A stretch of DNA of 64,000 nucleotides. Source: Paraburkholderia caffeinitolerans. GTDB lineage: Bacteria > Pseudomonadota > Gammaproteobacteria > Burkholderiales > Burkholderiaceae. The stretch lies in assembly GCF_902859945.1 (NCBI RefSeq), contig NZ_CADIKL010000004.1, positions 234,845-298,844 on the forward strand, in the 5' to 3' direction. A model generated the notes under the pieces. The model was given only the letters and a program-made list of their open reading frames with translations, was not told where the DNA came from and did no database searches. This document shows, piece by piece, positions 1 through 7,910 of this stretch. The number at the start of each line of letters is the position of its first letter. Position 1 is the first letter of the stretch. The translations under genes and the position numbers were made by a program.

Positions 1-810
1 GTCGCGGCGGGCGAGCACACCGGCAAGCTCGGCATCGTGCTCTCGCGCCTCGCCGACTACATCGAGCAGCGCAACGCGCTCAAGCAGAAGATCGTGCTGG
101 CCTTCACCTACCCGACGATCGTGACGATCATCGCGTTCGGCATCGTCACGTTCCTGCTGAGCTATGTGGTGCCGCAGGTCGTGAACGTGTTTGCGAGTAC
201 GAAGCAACAGTTGCCGTTCCTGACCATCATGATGATGGCGCTCTCGGGCTTCGTGCGGGAATGGTGGTGGGCCGTGCTGATTGCGGTGGCGATCGTCGCG
301 TGGATCGTGCGCGCGACCTTGCGCCGGCCCGGGCCGCGCCTCGCGTTCGACCGCTGGCTGCTCACGGCGCCGCTCGCGGGCAAGCTCGTGCGCGGCTACA
401 ACACGGTGCGCTTCGCGAGTACGCTCGGCATTTTGAGCGCGGCGGGCGTGCCGATCCTGCGCGCACTGCAAGCGGCCGGCGAAACGCTCTCGAACCGCGC
501 CATGCGCATGAATGTGGACGACGCCATCGTGCGCGTGCGCGAAGGCACGTCGCTCTCTCGCGCGCTCGGCAATACGAAGACGTTTCCGCCCGTGCTGGTG
601 CACCTGATTCGCTCGGGCGAGGCGACCGGCGACGTCACGACCATGCTCGATCGCGCCGCCGAGGGCGAGGCGCGCGAACTGGAGCGGCGCACGATGTTTC
701 TCACGAGCTTGCTCGAGCCGCTATTGATTCTGGCGATGGGGGGCGTGGTGCTGGTGATCGTGCTCGCGGTGATGCTGCCGATCATCGAGCTGAACAATCT
801 GGTGCAGTGA
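1..810 (+). CDS. gspF: Type II secretion inner-membrane platform protein GspF (5' truncated)
   Basis: The reading frame is open from base 1, so the gene begins upstream and only the last 269 residues are present. GspF is the polytopic platform protein of the type II secretion system and couples the GspE ATPase to pseudopilus assembly. The first visible residues (VAAGEHTGKLGIVLSRLADY) are typical of the T2SSF domain. Three hydrophobic segments follow: near residues 26-50, 80-98, and a C-terminal one ending in MLPIIELNNLVQ, the usual GspF end. gspD and gspE probably lie upstream outside the window. It converges with the inverted gspC gene; the 50-bp gap shows no clear terminator. Confidence 0.96.
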   Translation, partial: VAAGEHTGKLGIVLSRLADYIEQRNALKQKIVLAFTYPTIVTIIAFGIVTFLLSYVVPQVVNVFASTKQQLPFLTIMMMALSGFVREWWWAVLIAVAIVAWIVRATLRRPGPRLAFDRWLLTAPLAGKLVRGYNTVRFASTLGILSAAGVPILRALQAAGETLSNRAMRMNVDDAIVRVREGTSLSRALGNTKTFPPVLVHLIRSGEATGDVTTMLDRAAEGEARELERRTMFLTSLLEPLLILAMGGVVLVIVLAVMLPIIELNNLVQ

Positions 811-860
811 ATAGCACAGCGCGCCGCGCGTGCGCAAAGCAGCGCTGCGCGCGGAGTCGA

Positions 861-1274
861 TCAGCGCACGTAGATGGTGGGACCGGCCGCGTTGGCAGGC
901 AGGAAGACTTCGGAGTGCACGCCGTGGCGGTCGACGACGATCGAGCGGGCGCGCACTTCGGCAAGTGTTCCGTCCGGGCCGATCGGGCCGCCGAGCGCGA
1001 TGGCCTTGGCCGGGTCGCCGCCGAAGCTCACGATGGCCGCCGCGCCTTGCTTGAGCGCGAGGATGCCGAACAGGTGGATGTCTTGCGCGACGTTGTGCTC
1101 GAGCTTGCCGCCAAAGAGCGTGCCGGCCTCGGCAACCGAGATGGGCGCCTGGGCGGCGGCGGCCTGCACCGGAGCGGCGCGCGAGGCTGCGACTTCGAGC
1201 GTCCACCACGCAGCCGTGGCGCAGAACACCGCGAACGCGGCGAGTGACAGAAGGCGGATTTGCAGTGGGTTCAT
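861..1274 (-). CDS. gspC: Type II secretion protein GspC (short form)
   Basis: About 137 residues: an N-terminal membrane anchor (LLSLAAFAVFCATAAWWTLEV) followed by a homology-region-like periplasmic domain (LFGILALKQG, SFGGDPAKAIALGGPI, a final GVHSEVFLPAN strand). GspC links the inner-membrane platform to the GspD secretin. The protein stops where a full-length GspC would continue into a PDZ or coiled-coil domain, so this is a minimal form. It is the only gsp gene here on the minus strand, between gspF and gspG. The ATG at 1274 has GGAG only 3 bases upstream; an in-frame ATG at 1283 is the alternative start. The GspC call rests on the anchor, HR pattern and position. Confidence 0.8.
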   Translation of the reverse strand: MNPLQIRLLSLAAFAVFCATAAWWTLEVAASRAAPVQAAAAQAPISVAEAGTLFGGKLEHNVAQDIHLFGILALKQGAAAIVSFGGDPAKAIALGGPIGPDGTLAEVRARSIVVDRHGVHSEVFLPANAAGPTIYVR

Positions 1275-1362
1275 GCGCTCCATTGTACGGAGTATTGTGG
1301 ACGTTTTGATGGCGCACCTCGAGGCCGCGAACGCGGGTCTCAAAGGCGTCATCGTGTGACAT

Positions 1363-1368
1363 TACAAT
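1363..1368 (+). promoter_or_regulatory. Candidate -10 element (TACAAT) ahead of gspG
   Basis: A TACAAT hexamer lies in the 215-bp gap between divergent gspC and gspG, about 120 bases before the gspG start. No good -35 hexamer sits 16-18 bases upstream, so this is a weak suggestion that the gspG-N operon has its own promoter. Confidence 0.3.
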
Positions 1369-1489
1369 GACCCGTCATGGGCGCGCGAACCCGGTTTCGC
1401 GCGCAGAACGAAACAGGGCGCACCGGGGTGCGCCGCAACGATCACTCGTGACCATTCGCGAGCATCAATTGCCAGGAGGGAAGCAACTT

Positions 1490-1954
1490 ATGTCCATATG
1501 GACCCGCAGCCATGCCGAAATCGAGCGCCGACGCGCACGTCGCCAGCGCGGTTTTACGCTGATCGAAATCATGGTCGTGATTGCGATCCTCGGTATTCTC
1601 GCGGCGCTGATCGTGCCGAAGATCATGAGCCGTCCCGATGAAGCACGCCGTGTCGCCGCGCGCCAGGACATCGGCACGGTCATGCAGGCAATGAAGCTCT
1701 ACCGGCTCGACAATGGCCGCTATCCCACCCAGGACCAGGGCCTCCAGGCACTGGTGCAAAAGCCCACCACCGACCCGGTGCCGAACAACTGGAAGGACGG
1801 CGGCTATCTCGAGCGCCTGCCCAACGACCCGTGGGGCAATCCGTACCAGTATCTGAACCCGGGCGTGCACGGCGAAATCGACGTCTTTAGCTATGGCGCC
1901 GACGGCAAGCCCGGCGGCGAAGGCAACGACGCCGACATCGGGTCCTGGCAATAA
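1490..1954 (+). CDS. gspG: Major pseudopilin GspG
   Basis: This 154-residue protein forms the shaft of the type II secretion pseudopilus. After a basic leader comes the prepilin peptidase site RQRG/FTLIE, with cleavage after Gly21 and the conserved Glu at position 5 of the mature protein. The hydrophobic helix IMVVIAILGILAALIVPKIM follows, then the usual GspG fold with LYRLDNGRYPTQDQGL and the C-terminal calcium-loop region (SYGADGKPGGEGNDADIGSW). The frame stays open upstream, but ATG 1490 is preferred because a strong AGGAGG (1474-1479) lies 10 bases before it and the leader length is normal. First gene of the gspG-N set. Confidence 0.97.
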   Translation: MSIWTRSHAEIERRRARRQRGFTLIEIMVVIAILGILAALIVPKIMSRPDEARRVAARQDIGTVMQAMKLYRLDNGRYPTQDQGLQALVQKPTTDPVPNNWKDGGYLERLPNDPWGNPYQYLNPGVHGEIDVFSYGADGKPGGEGNDADIGSWQ

Positions 1955-2075
1955 GGTAACGAATAAACAACGGGAGCCAGCCGGGTTTATCGGGGCCCAC
2001 CGGGGCTCGATGGGGCTGGATGCAAACGCGCGGCCCCGATTCCCGTTCATCTCCAGCTTCACGTTCCTCATCGCC

Positions 2076-2594
2076 ATGCACTCCCGCCCCCTCCGCAGTC
2101 GCAACCGCACGCCGATGCGCACCCCGCACGCGGCGCGCGCACGCTCGGCGGGCTTCACGCTGCTGGAAATGCTGGTCGTGCTGATGATCGCGGGGCTGCT
2201 GGTGTCGCTCGCGTCGCTTTCGCTCACGCGCAATCCGCGCACCGATCTGAATGAAGAGGCGCAGCGTCTCGCGTTGTTGTTCGAATCCGCCGGCGACGAG
2301 GCGCAGGTGCGGGCGCGCCCTATCGCGTGGCAGCCGGTCGAGGGCGGATTTCGCTTTGACGTGCATACCGAGGACGGCTGGCGTCCGCTGCGCGATGACC
2401 TGCTAGGACCGCGCAAGTGGGAAGGCGGCGTGACGGGCGTATCGATCACCTACTCCGGCGACGACGACCTGCATGCGGACCGCCTCGTGTTCGGCACCGA
2501 GGCCGTCGAGCAGCCCGTTGAAATCACGCTGTTCTCGGCGGCGGGCCGCGCCACTATCGTTGGTACTGGCGCGGGCCGGTATGAGGTGCGCTGA
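2076..2594 (+). CDS. gspH: Minor pseudopilin GspH
   Basis: About 172 residues. A basic leader ends in RSAG/FTLLEMLVVLMI, a prepilin peptidase site with Glu at mature position 5, followed by one hydrophobic helix and a C-terminal globular domain (GWRPLRDDLLGPRKWEGGV, FSAAGRATIVG). GspH is a minor pseudopilin of the tip complex. The start is uncertain: ATGs at 2010, 2076 and 2115 are all in frame and none has a good RBS; 2076 gives a leader of 26 residues. It lies about 120 bases after gspG and is followed by gspI after a single base. Confidence 0.9.
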   Translation: MHSRPLRSRNRTPMRTPHAARARSAGFTLLEMLVVLMIAGLLVSLASLSLTRNPRTDLNEEAQRLALLFESAGDEAQVRARPIAWQPVEGGFRFDVHTEDGWRPLRDDLLGPRKWEGGVTGVSITYSGDDDLHADRLVFGTEAVEQPVEITLFSAAGRATIVGTGAGRYEVR

Positions 2595-2595
2595 G

Positions 2596-3021
2596 ATGCA
2601 CATGGCCACCCGCTTTGTTCCGCGTCGCGCGGCCCGCGCGAGCCGTGCCGCAACAGGCGGCTTCACGATGATCGAAGTGCTGGTCGCGCTTGCCATCGTG
2701 GCGATCGCGCTTGCTGCCTCGCTGCGCGCCGTGGGTAGCCTCGCGGCGAGCGAAAGCGATCTGCACCAGCGCCTGCTCGCGGGCTGGAGCGCCGACAATG
2801 CGCTCGCGCAACTGCGTCTCGCGCATGCGTGGCCCGAGGTCGGCGAGCTCAGCTTCGACTGCTCGCAAGGCAATCTGCAGCTGACCTGCACGCAGCACGT
2901 CACAGCCACGCCCAATCCCGTTTTCCGCCGCGTGGAGGTCTCGGTGGCCACACCGGGCCGCGACGGCAATCTCGCGCAACTCGTCACCGTGCTCGGCAAT
3001 GAAACGAACCGGTCGCTGTGA
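2596..3021 (+). CDS. gspI: Minor pseudopilin GspI
   Basis: 141 residues with the prepilin site ATGG/FTMIEVLVALAIVAIALA. GspI is a tip-complex minor pseudopilin that pairs with GspJ and GspK. The body contains two cysteines (FDCSQGNLQLTCTQ) and ends with the GspI-like LAQLVTVLGNE. ATG 2596 is one base after the gspH stop, which points to translational coupling; a second ATG follows at 2602. No strong Shine-Dalgarno is seen, consistent with coupling. Confidence 0.93.
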   Translation: MHMATRFVPRRAARASRAATGGFTMIEVLVALAIVAIALAASLRAVGSLAASESDLHQRLLAGWSADNALAQLRLAHAWPEVGELSFDCSQGNLQLTCTQHVTATPNPVFRRVEVSVATPGRDGNLAQLVTVLGNETNRSL

Positions 3022-3028
3022 TCGCGCG

Positions 3029-3754
3029 ATGCGCCGAAAGCGCGTTCCTCCGGGGCCGCTGCACGGGCGGCCGGCCGGGCACGCGGCTTCGCCCAGCGCT
3101 TTGCGCGCACGCCGCGCGGCCGGCTTCACGCTGATCGAACTACTCGTTGCCATCGCGATTCTCGCCGTGGTCGCGATCTTGTCGTGGCGCGGCCTCGATC
3201 AGATCGTGCGCGGCCGCGACGTCCTCACGCATTCGATGGCGGAAGAGCGTGTGTTCGCGCAGATGTTCGACCAGATGCGCATCGACGCGCGCCAGGCCGT
3301 CAGCGACGACGAAGCGGGCGCGCCCGCGGTCTCCGTCGACGGCGGCGCGCTGCAGATCGTGCGCGAGTTCGCCGTGCCGCCCGGCGCGCCGCCGCGTTTG
3401 CAGGTGGTGCGCTACCGCGTGAGCAACGGGAGTGTCGTACGCTACGCGTCGCCGCCGCTCGCCAACCTCGGCGACCTGCGGCGCGCGCTGCGTGGTGGCG
3501 AGAGTAGCGCATGGAGCGCGTTGCCGATGATGCAGGGCGTGGGCGCGATCGACGCGCGGCTCTACGTGGAGAAGGTGGGCTGGACCTCGGACATGAACCA
3601 GGTGCGCTCGCAGATCGCGACGAACAACAGCAGCGTGAAGGTGCCGCAACTCGGCAATGCACCCGTGCCGCGCGCGGTGACGGGGCTCCAGGTGAGCGTC
3701 AGTGCGCACTCGCTCGCGCGGCCGGTCACGCGCGTCTTTCTCGTGGGGGAATGA
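3029..3754 (+). CDS. gspJ: Minor pseudopilin GspJ
   Basis: About 241 residues with prepilin site RAAG/FTLIELLVAIAILAVVAILSW and the GspJ-typical continuation RGLDQIVRGRD and VFAQMFDQMRIDARQ. GspJ is a minor pseudopilin of the I-J-K tip complex. Two starts are possible: ATG 3029 just after gspI, or ATG 2999, which overlaps the end of gspI by 23 bases. Either gives an unusually long leader (more than 30 residues). The stop overlaps the gspK start in an ATGA arrangement. Confidence 0.92.
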   Translation: MRRKRVPPGPLHGRPAGHAASPSALRARRAAGFTLIELLVAIAILAVVAILSWRGLDQIVRGRDVLTHSMAEERVFAQMFDQMRIDARQAVSDDEAGAPAVSVDGGALQIVREFAVPPGAPPRLQVVRYRVSNGSVVRYASPPLANLGDLRRALRGGESSAWSALPMMQGVGAIDARLYVEKVGWTSDMNQVRSQIATNNSSVKVPQLGNAPVPRAVTGLQVSVSAHSLARPVTRVFLVGE

Positions 3755-4908
3755 GCATGCGACAGCATCGAATTCTCCGCTTCCCTGCTCGTAACGCAGC
3801 TTGTCCCGCTGTACGCGCCACCGCGTGCCGTCGTCGCCAGCGCGGCGCCGCGATCATCACCGCGCTGCTGGTGGTCGCGCTTGCCGCGATTCTCGTCTCG
3901 GGCATGCTGTGGCGTCAGCAGGTGCAGGTGCGGCGCATCGAAAATCAGCGGCTGCTCGCGCAGGGACAATGGATCGCGCGCGCCGCGCTCGACTGGACGC
4001 GCCTCGTGCTGCGTTCCGAGGGCGACACCTCGGCGGGCGTGACCTATCTGGGCGGCGCGTGGGGCATGCCGGTCGCGAAGACGCGCCTTTCCGACTTCCT
4101 GGGCCAGATTGGCCAAGCGCGCGCGGAACAGGGCGCCGACACCTGGCTTTCCGGCTCTATCGAAGACGCGCAGGCGCGCTTCAATCTGCGCAATCTCGTG
4201 TCTGCTTCCGCGCCCGGCGCGTTGCAGCTCAATCTCGCGCAGATCCAGGCGTTCGCGCACCTCTTGCAACTGCTTGGCATCGACGGCCAGCTCGCGAAGA
4301 ATGCAGCCGTCTATCTGCGCGCGGGTCTCGTCCACTCGATCACGCGCTTTCAGACTGGCGCCACGGCCTCGGGCAGCACCGGCACGGCCGGGAGCGCGCA
4401 GCAAGTCGAGGGCGGCACGGGAGGCGGTGCGAACTTCACCGACAACCCCGGCCTGTCCGATGCCGACTCCAACAGCGCCGTCGCGCCGCTGCTCATGACG
4501 AGCACCGATTCGCTGCTCGACGTGCCAGGCTTCACGCCCGACATCGTCGCGCGTCTGCGCCCGTTCGTGACGGTCCTGCCCACCACGACGCCCGTGAACA
4601 TGAATACGGCCAGCGCCGAGGTGATCGCGGCGATCGTGCCGGGCATGAGCCTCTCGAGCGCGCAGGCGTTCGTGGCGCGGCGCCAGACTGTGTTCTTCCA
4701 TAACCTCGCCGACGTGCAGCTCGCGCTGCAAGGCGCGGGGGCCGGACAAACCAGCGTCGACTCGACGCAATGCGACGTCAATACAAGCTATTTTGTGGTC
4801 CATGGACGTGTGCAGCACGAGCGCGCCGTGGTGGACCGCACCACGCTCGTGTGGCGCGACCCGCTTACCCATACGACGCGCATCGTGCGCGTGCGCGACG
4901 AACCATGA
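3751..4908 (+). CDS. gspK: Minor pseudopilin GspK
   Basis: 385 residues. The signal differs from other pseudopilins: RQRG/AAIITALLVVALAAILV, without the Glu at mature position 5, as is normal for GspK, which caps the pseudopilus tip. The body shows IEDAQARFNLRNL and two SAM-like helix-hairpin segments (DSLLDVPGFTPDIVARLRPF; NMNTASAEVIAAIV). A Gly/Ser/Thr-rich insert (residues about 208-230) interrupts the globular part. The start ATG overlaps the gspJ stop (ATGA) and is preceded by GGGGGA. Confidence 0.95.
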   Translation: MSMRQHRILRFPARNAACPAVRATACRRRQRGAAIITALLVVALAAILVSGMLWRQQVQVRRIENQRLLAQGQWIARAALDWTRLVLRSEGDTSAGVTYLGGAWGMPVAKTRLSDFLGQIGQARAEQGADTWLSGSIEDAQARFNLRNLVSASAPGALQLNLAQIQAFAHLLQLLGIDGQLAKNAAVYLRAGLVHSITRFQTGATASGSTGTAGSAQQVEGGTGGGANFTDNPGLSDADSNSAVAPLLMTSTDSLLDVPGFTPDIVARLRPFVTVLPTTTPVNMNTASAEVIAAIVPGMSLSSAQAFVARRQTVFFHNLADVQLALQGAGAGQTSVDSTQCDVNTSYFVVHGRVQHERAVVDRTTLVWRDPLTHTTRIVRVRDEP

Positions 4909-4942
4909 AACCGTACCCGTCCAACATCGAAAAGAGGTGCGT

Positions 4943-6388
4943 TTGAGCACGCTGATCGTCCTGATGCCGCCGCGCGATCCGGCGGTCCATTCGCAGGAAT
5001 GGCAACTGCCTGAACTGCCGTTCGTGCTGCTCGACAAAGCGGGCCAGACGCAGCGCGCAGGCCGGGCGGCGCTCGGCCTGTTGCCGAAGGCGTCGGCCAC
5101 CGTGCTGCTGATCGCCGCGCGCGATCTGCTCATGATTGCCGCCACCGTGCCGCCGCTCAAGGGGCCGCGGCTGCGCCAGGCGCTGCCGAACGTCGTCGAG
5201 GATCATCTGATTCAGGACGCGCAGACTTGCCATCTCGCGCTCGATCCCGCGCGCTTGCCCGGCGGGATGCAGACGGTCGCGGCGGTCGATCGCGGGTGGT
5301 TTCGCTTCCTCGTCGAAGGCTTTACCGGCTCGGGGCACCGCAACCTGCGTGCGGTGCCGGTGGCGCGCTGCCTGCCCGATGCGGCGAGCGTTGCCGGCGC
5401 TGCTGCTGCGCAAGCGCTGCAAGCGGACGCGCACGCAGGCGAGCCCTCCATGCCGGCCGACTCCACCGATTCCGCCGACCATGCCGAAGCCGCCGCCGGT
5501 GGCGCAGGCAGTGCCAACGGCGCCGATAGTGCGAGTGGCCCTGTAACGGCTTGCGTATTCGGCCCGGTCATGTCGACTGCGCCCGCGCTGCTGCCTGACG
5601 TGGGGACCGCTGTATCAAGCACCACCGCACGCGCATCTGGCGCGCTGCTCGAACTCACGATCGCGCGCGGCGCGACGGCTGAAGGCTTCGCAGTGCCGGC
5701 GGCGAGCCTTGCCGCGACTGTGGAGGCGCTGGCCGGCGATGCCCCCGTTACGCGCTACGTGCTGACGGGGGTGCCAGGCGAGCCCGCGAGCGCCGCCGAC
5801 AAAGCCGCACTCGCGGCTGCGCTGCCCGGCGCGCGGCCGCTCGGCTTCGAGACGCTCGCAAAGCGCGCGCTCGCGTGCAAATTCGACCTCTGCCAGTTCG
5901 AGTTCGCGGTGCAGCCGTGGAGTCTCGATCGCGCGACGCTGCGCCGGCTGCGCGTGCCCGTCGTGCTGGTAGCGGCCTCGCTCGTGGTGGCAATCATCGG
6001 TGCGAACGTGCAGTGGCTGATGTTTGCGCGTCAGCGCGATGCCATCAACACGCAGATGACCGAACTGCTGCTCAACGCTTTCCCGAAGACCACGGTGGTG
6101 CTCGATCCCGCCGGGCAGATGGCGCGCCAGCTTTCGCAACTGCGCGTGGCTGCGGGCGAGCCCTCGCCCGACGATTTCCTCGTGCTCGCCGACGGCTTTG
6201 CGCGCTCGCTCGGGCCGGTGCCCGCGAATGCAATTGCGGCGCTCGACTATCACGACCGGCGACTCGACGTGACCTTCAAGCCCGGCGTCAACGTCGACGC
6301 CGACTTGAACAAGCGTCTCGCGCGCAATGGTCTTGCGGCTACGCAGGACAGCAGTAGCGGCAAATGGACGATCAGGAGCGCATCGTGA
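4943..6388 (+). CDS. gspL: Type II secretion assembly protein GspL
   Basis: 481 residues. GspL binds the GspE ATPase in the cytoplasm through an actin-like domain and spans the membrane once. Visible parts are the N-terminal STLIVLMPPRDPAV, the cytoplasmic domain, one membrane segment (VPVVLVAASLVVAIIGANVQW, about residues 337-357), and a ferredoxin-like periplasmic domain. A low-complexity Ala/Asp/Gly insert at about residues 155-195 is an oddity. The start is TTG 4943, five bases after AGAGG (4933-4937); GTG 4937 is possible but would sit on the RBS. Overlaps gspM by four bases. Confidence 0.94.
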   Translation: MSTLIVLMPPRDPAVHSQEWQLPELPFVLLDKAGQTQRAGRAALGLLPKASATVLLIAARDLLMIAATVPPLKGPRLRQALPNVVEDHLIQDAQTCHLALDPARLPGGMQTVAAVDRGWFRFLVEGFTGSGHRNLRAVPVARCLPDAASVAGAAAAQALQADAHAGEPSMPADSTDSADHAEAAAGGAGSANGADSASGPVTACVFGPVMSTAPALLPDVGTAVSSTTARASGALLELTIARGATAEGFAVPAASLAATVEALAGDAPVTRYVLTGVPGEPASAADKAALAAALPGARPLGFETLAKRALACKFDLCQFEFAVQPWSLDRATLRRLRVPVVLVAASLVVAIIGANVQWLMFARQRDAINTQMTELLLNAFPKTTVVLDPAGQMARQLSQLRVAAGEPSPDDFLVLADGFARSLGPVPANAIAALDYHDRRLDVTFKPGVNVDADLNKRLARNGLAATQDSSSGKWTIRSAS

Positions 6389-6915
6389 AGACAACCGGTT
6401 CGAGCAGCGCATGGGCGCAGACCTTGAGCGACCAGTGGAGCAACTTTTGGGAAGTCCGCACCGCGCGCGAAAAAATGCTGCTGACGTGGGGTGGCGCGGT
6501 GCTGGCCGTGGCGATCGGCTATTCGGTGCTTTGGCAGCCGGCGGCGGCCGGCCGCGCGCGCCTGCGCGAGAACTTGCCCGCGATGCAGCGCCAGCTTGCG
6601 CAGATGACCGCGCAGGCCGACGAGGCGCGCGCGCTCGCAGGCGCTGCGGCGAGCGTCGCGCCGGGTGGCCAGGCGCTCAAGGATGCGCTCACTGCATCGC
6701 TCTCCGACCACGGCATGCCGGGCGCGCAGGTGCAATTGATCGGCACGACGGCGCAGGTGCAAATGAAGAATGCCTCGTTCCCGGCCTGGGCCGCCTGGCT
6801 CGACGACGTGCGCAAGCAGTACAAGGTGCAGGTGGTCGAGGCCCATATCACGGCGCTGAAAGCCGACGGCCAGGTCGATTTGACCGCGTCGCTGCAGCCG
6901 GCGAACACGCACTAA
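6385..6915 (+). CDS. gspM: Type II secretion protein GspM
   Basis: 176 residues: a short cytoplasmic N-terminus, one membrane segment (LLTWGGAVLAVAIGYSVLW), a periplasmic coiled region (LRENLPAMQRQLAQMTAQAD), and a small ferredoxin-like C-terminal domain. GspM stabilises GspL. GTG 6385 is chosen because it overlaps the gspL stop as GTGA and has AGGAG eight bases upstream; ATG 6364 is in frame but has no RBS. Confidence 0.92.
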   Translation: MKTTGSSSAWAQTLSDQWSNFWEVRTAREKMLLTWGGAVLAVAIGYSVLWQPAAAGRARLRENLPAMQRQLAQMTAQADEARALAGAAASVAPGGQALKDALTASLSDHGMPGAQVQLIGTTAQVQMKNASFPAWAAWLDDVRKQYKVQVVEAHITALKADGQVDLTASLQPANTH

Positions 6916-6939
6916 CGCGCGAAACGCGGTCGACCGCGA

Positions 6940-7080
6940 AGCATGGGAGCGCACTAGGCGCTTTGCTCCAAGTGCGATCGACAGCCTTGCATGGGACCAG
7001 AGTAAGAGCTTTGCATGGGGCAGGAGTAAGTGCTGAAGCACTAACTCCTGCCGACAGCTAAAGCACCAACTCTGGTCGAC
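6940..7080. repeat. Nested palindromic repeat cluster between gspM and gspN
   Basis: The inner hairpin spans 7019-7052: GGCAGGAGTAAGTGCT, loop GA, AGCACTAACTCCTGCC, 16-bp arms with one mismatch. It sits inside a larger inverted repeat, GACCAGAGT (6995-7003) with ACTCTGGTC (7069-7077), whose arms extend imperfectly to about 18 bases (15 matches). A third, weaker hairpin lies just upstream (CGCACTA...AAGTGCG, roughly 6950-6978). Each left arm begins with GCATGGG and each right arm ends with CGACAG, so this looks like three related units, two of them nested. There is no T-run, so it is not a simple terminator. Confidence 0.8.
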
Positions 7081-7094
7081 AGGAGATTCCTCGA

Positions 7095-7874
7095 ATGTCT
7101 TATTGGATGCGGCGCGCACGCGCCGTGTTGCCCTGGCTATTCGTAGCCGTGTTGTCCGTGGGCGCGGTGCTGCTCGTGCGGCTGCCCGCCGCGTGGATCG
7201 CGCCGCAGTTCGCGCGCGCGACCCAGGGCCACGTCAACCTCGTCGATCCGCAAGGCTCGCTCTGGCGCGGCTCGGCCACGCTCATGCTAGCTGCCGGCCA
7301 CGACGTGCAGGGCGCGACGCTCCTGCCGGGCCGCATCGAATGGAGCACGTCGTTCTGGGCGCTCCTCACGGGCCGCGTGCGCATGCAGATGCGCCAGACC
7401 GAGGCCATGCCCGACCCTGTCGACGTCGAAGCGACCTTGCGCGGCGCGACGGTCACGCCAGGCGCGATCGCGGTGCCCGCGTCGTTGCTCGCGGGCCTTG
7501 GCGCGCCGTTCAACACGCTCGATCTGGATGGCAATGTGCGGCTCGCGTGGAGCCCCTGGCGCGTATTCGGCACCGATGCGTTCGGGCGGCTGACCGTCAC
7601 GCTCGGCGACATGAGCTCGCGCGTCTCGCTGGTGAAGCCGCTGGGCTCGTACGAGGCGGTGCTGCAGGCGCAGGGCGCGTCGTCGACGCTCGATCTGAGC
7701 ACGCAGAAGGGGCCGTTGCTGCTCGACGGGCACGGCACGTTCTCGCGCACGTCGGCATCGTTCAACGGCACCGCGAGCGCGACGCCCGATCAGCGCGAGA
7801 ATCTGGCGGGGTTGCTGAACCTGCTGGGGCGGCCCACCGGGACCGGAGCCGTGGCGCTGACCTTCATGCGCTAA
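7095..7874 (+). CDS. gspN: Type II secretion protein GspN
   Basis: 259 residues: an N-terminal membrane segment (AVLPWLFVAVLSVGAVLLV) followed by a beta-rich periplasmic domain with GSLWRGSA, PGRIEWSTSFW and LDGNVRLAWSPWRVF, all usual in GspN (T2SSN family). GspN is an accessory inner-membrane protein present in some type II systems. AGGAG (7081-7085) precedes the ATG by nine bases. It is separated from gspM by the nested palindromes, so its expression relative to the upstream genes may differ. Last gene of the gsp locus; it converges with the efflux outer-membrane factor. Confidence 0.93.
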   Translation: MSYWMRRARAVLPWLFVAVLSVGAVLLVRLPAAWIAPQFARATQGHVNLVDPQGSLWRGSATLMLAAGHDVQGATLLPGRIEWSTSFWALLTGRVRMQMRQTEAMPDPVDVEATLRGATVTPGAIAVPASLLAGLGAPFNTLDLDGNVRLAWSPWRVFGTDAFGRLTVTLGDMSSRVSLVKPLGSYEAVLQAQGASSTLDLSTQKGPLLLDGHGTFSRTSASFNGTASATPDQRENLAGLLNLLGRPTGTGAVALTFMR

Positions 7875-7910
7875 CGCCCTGAATCGCCAGGGTGCATGGT
7901 GCAGCCGCGC

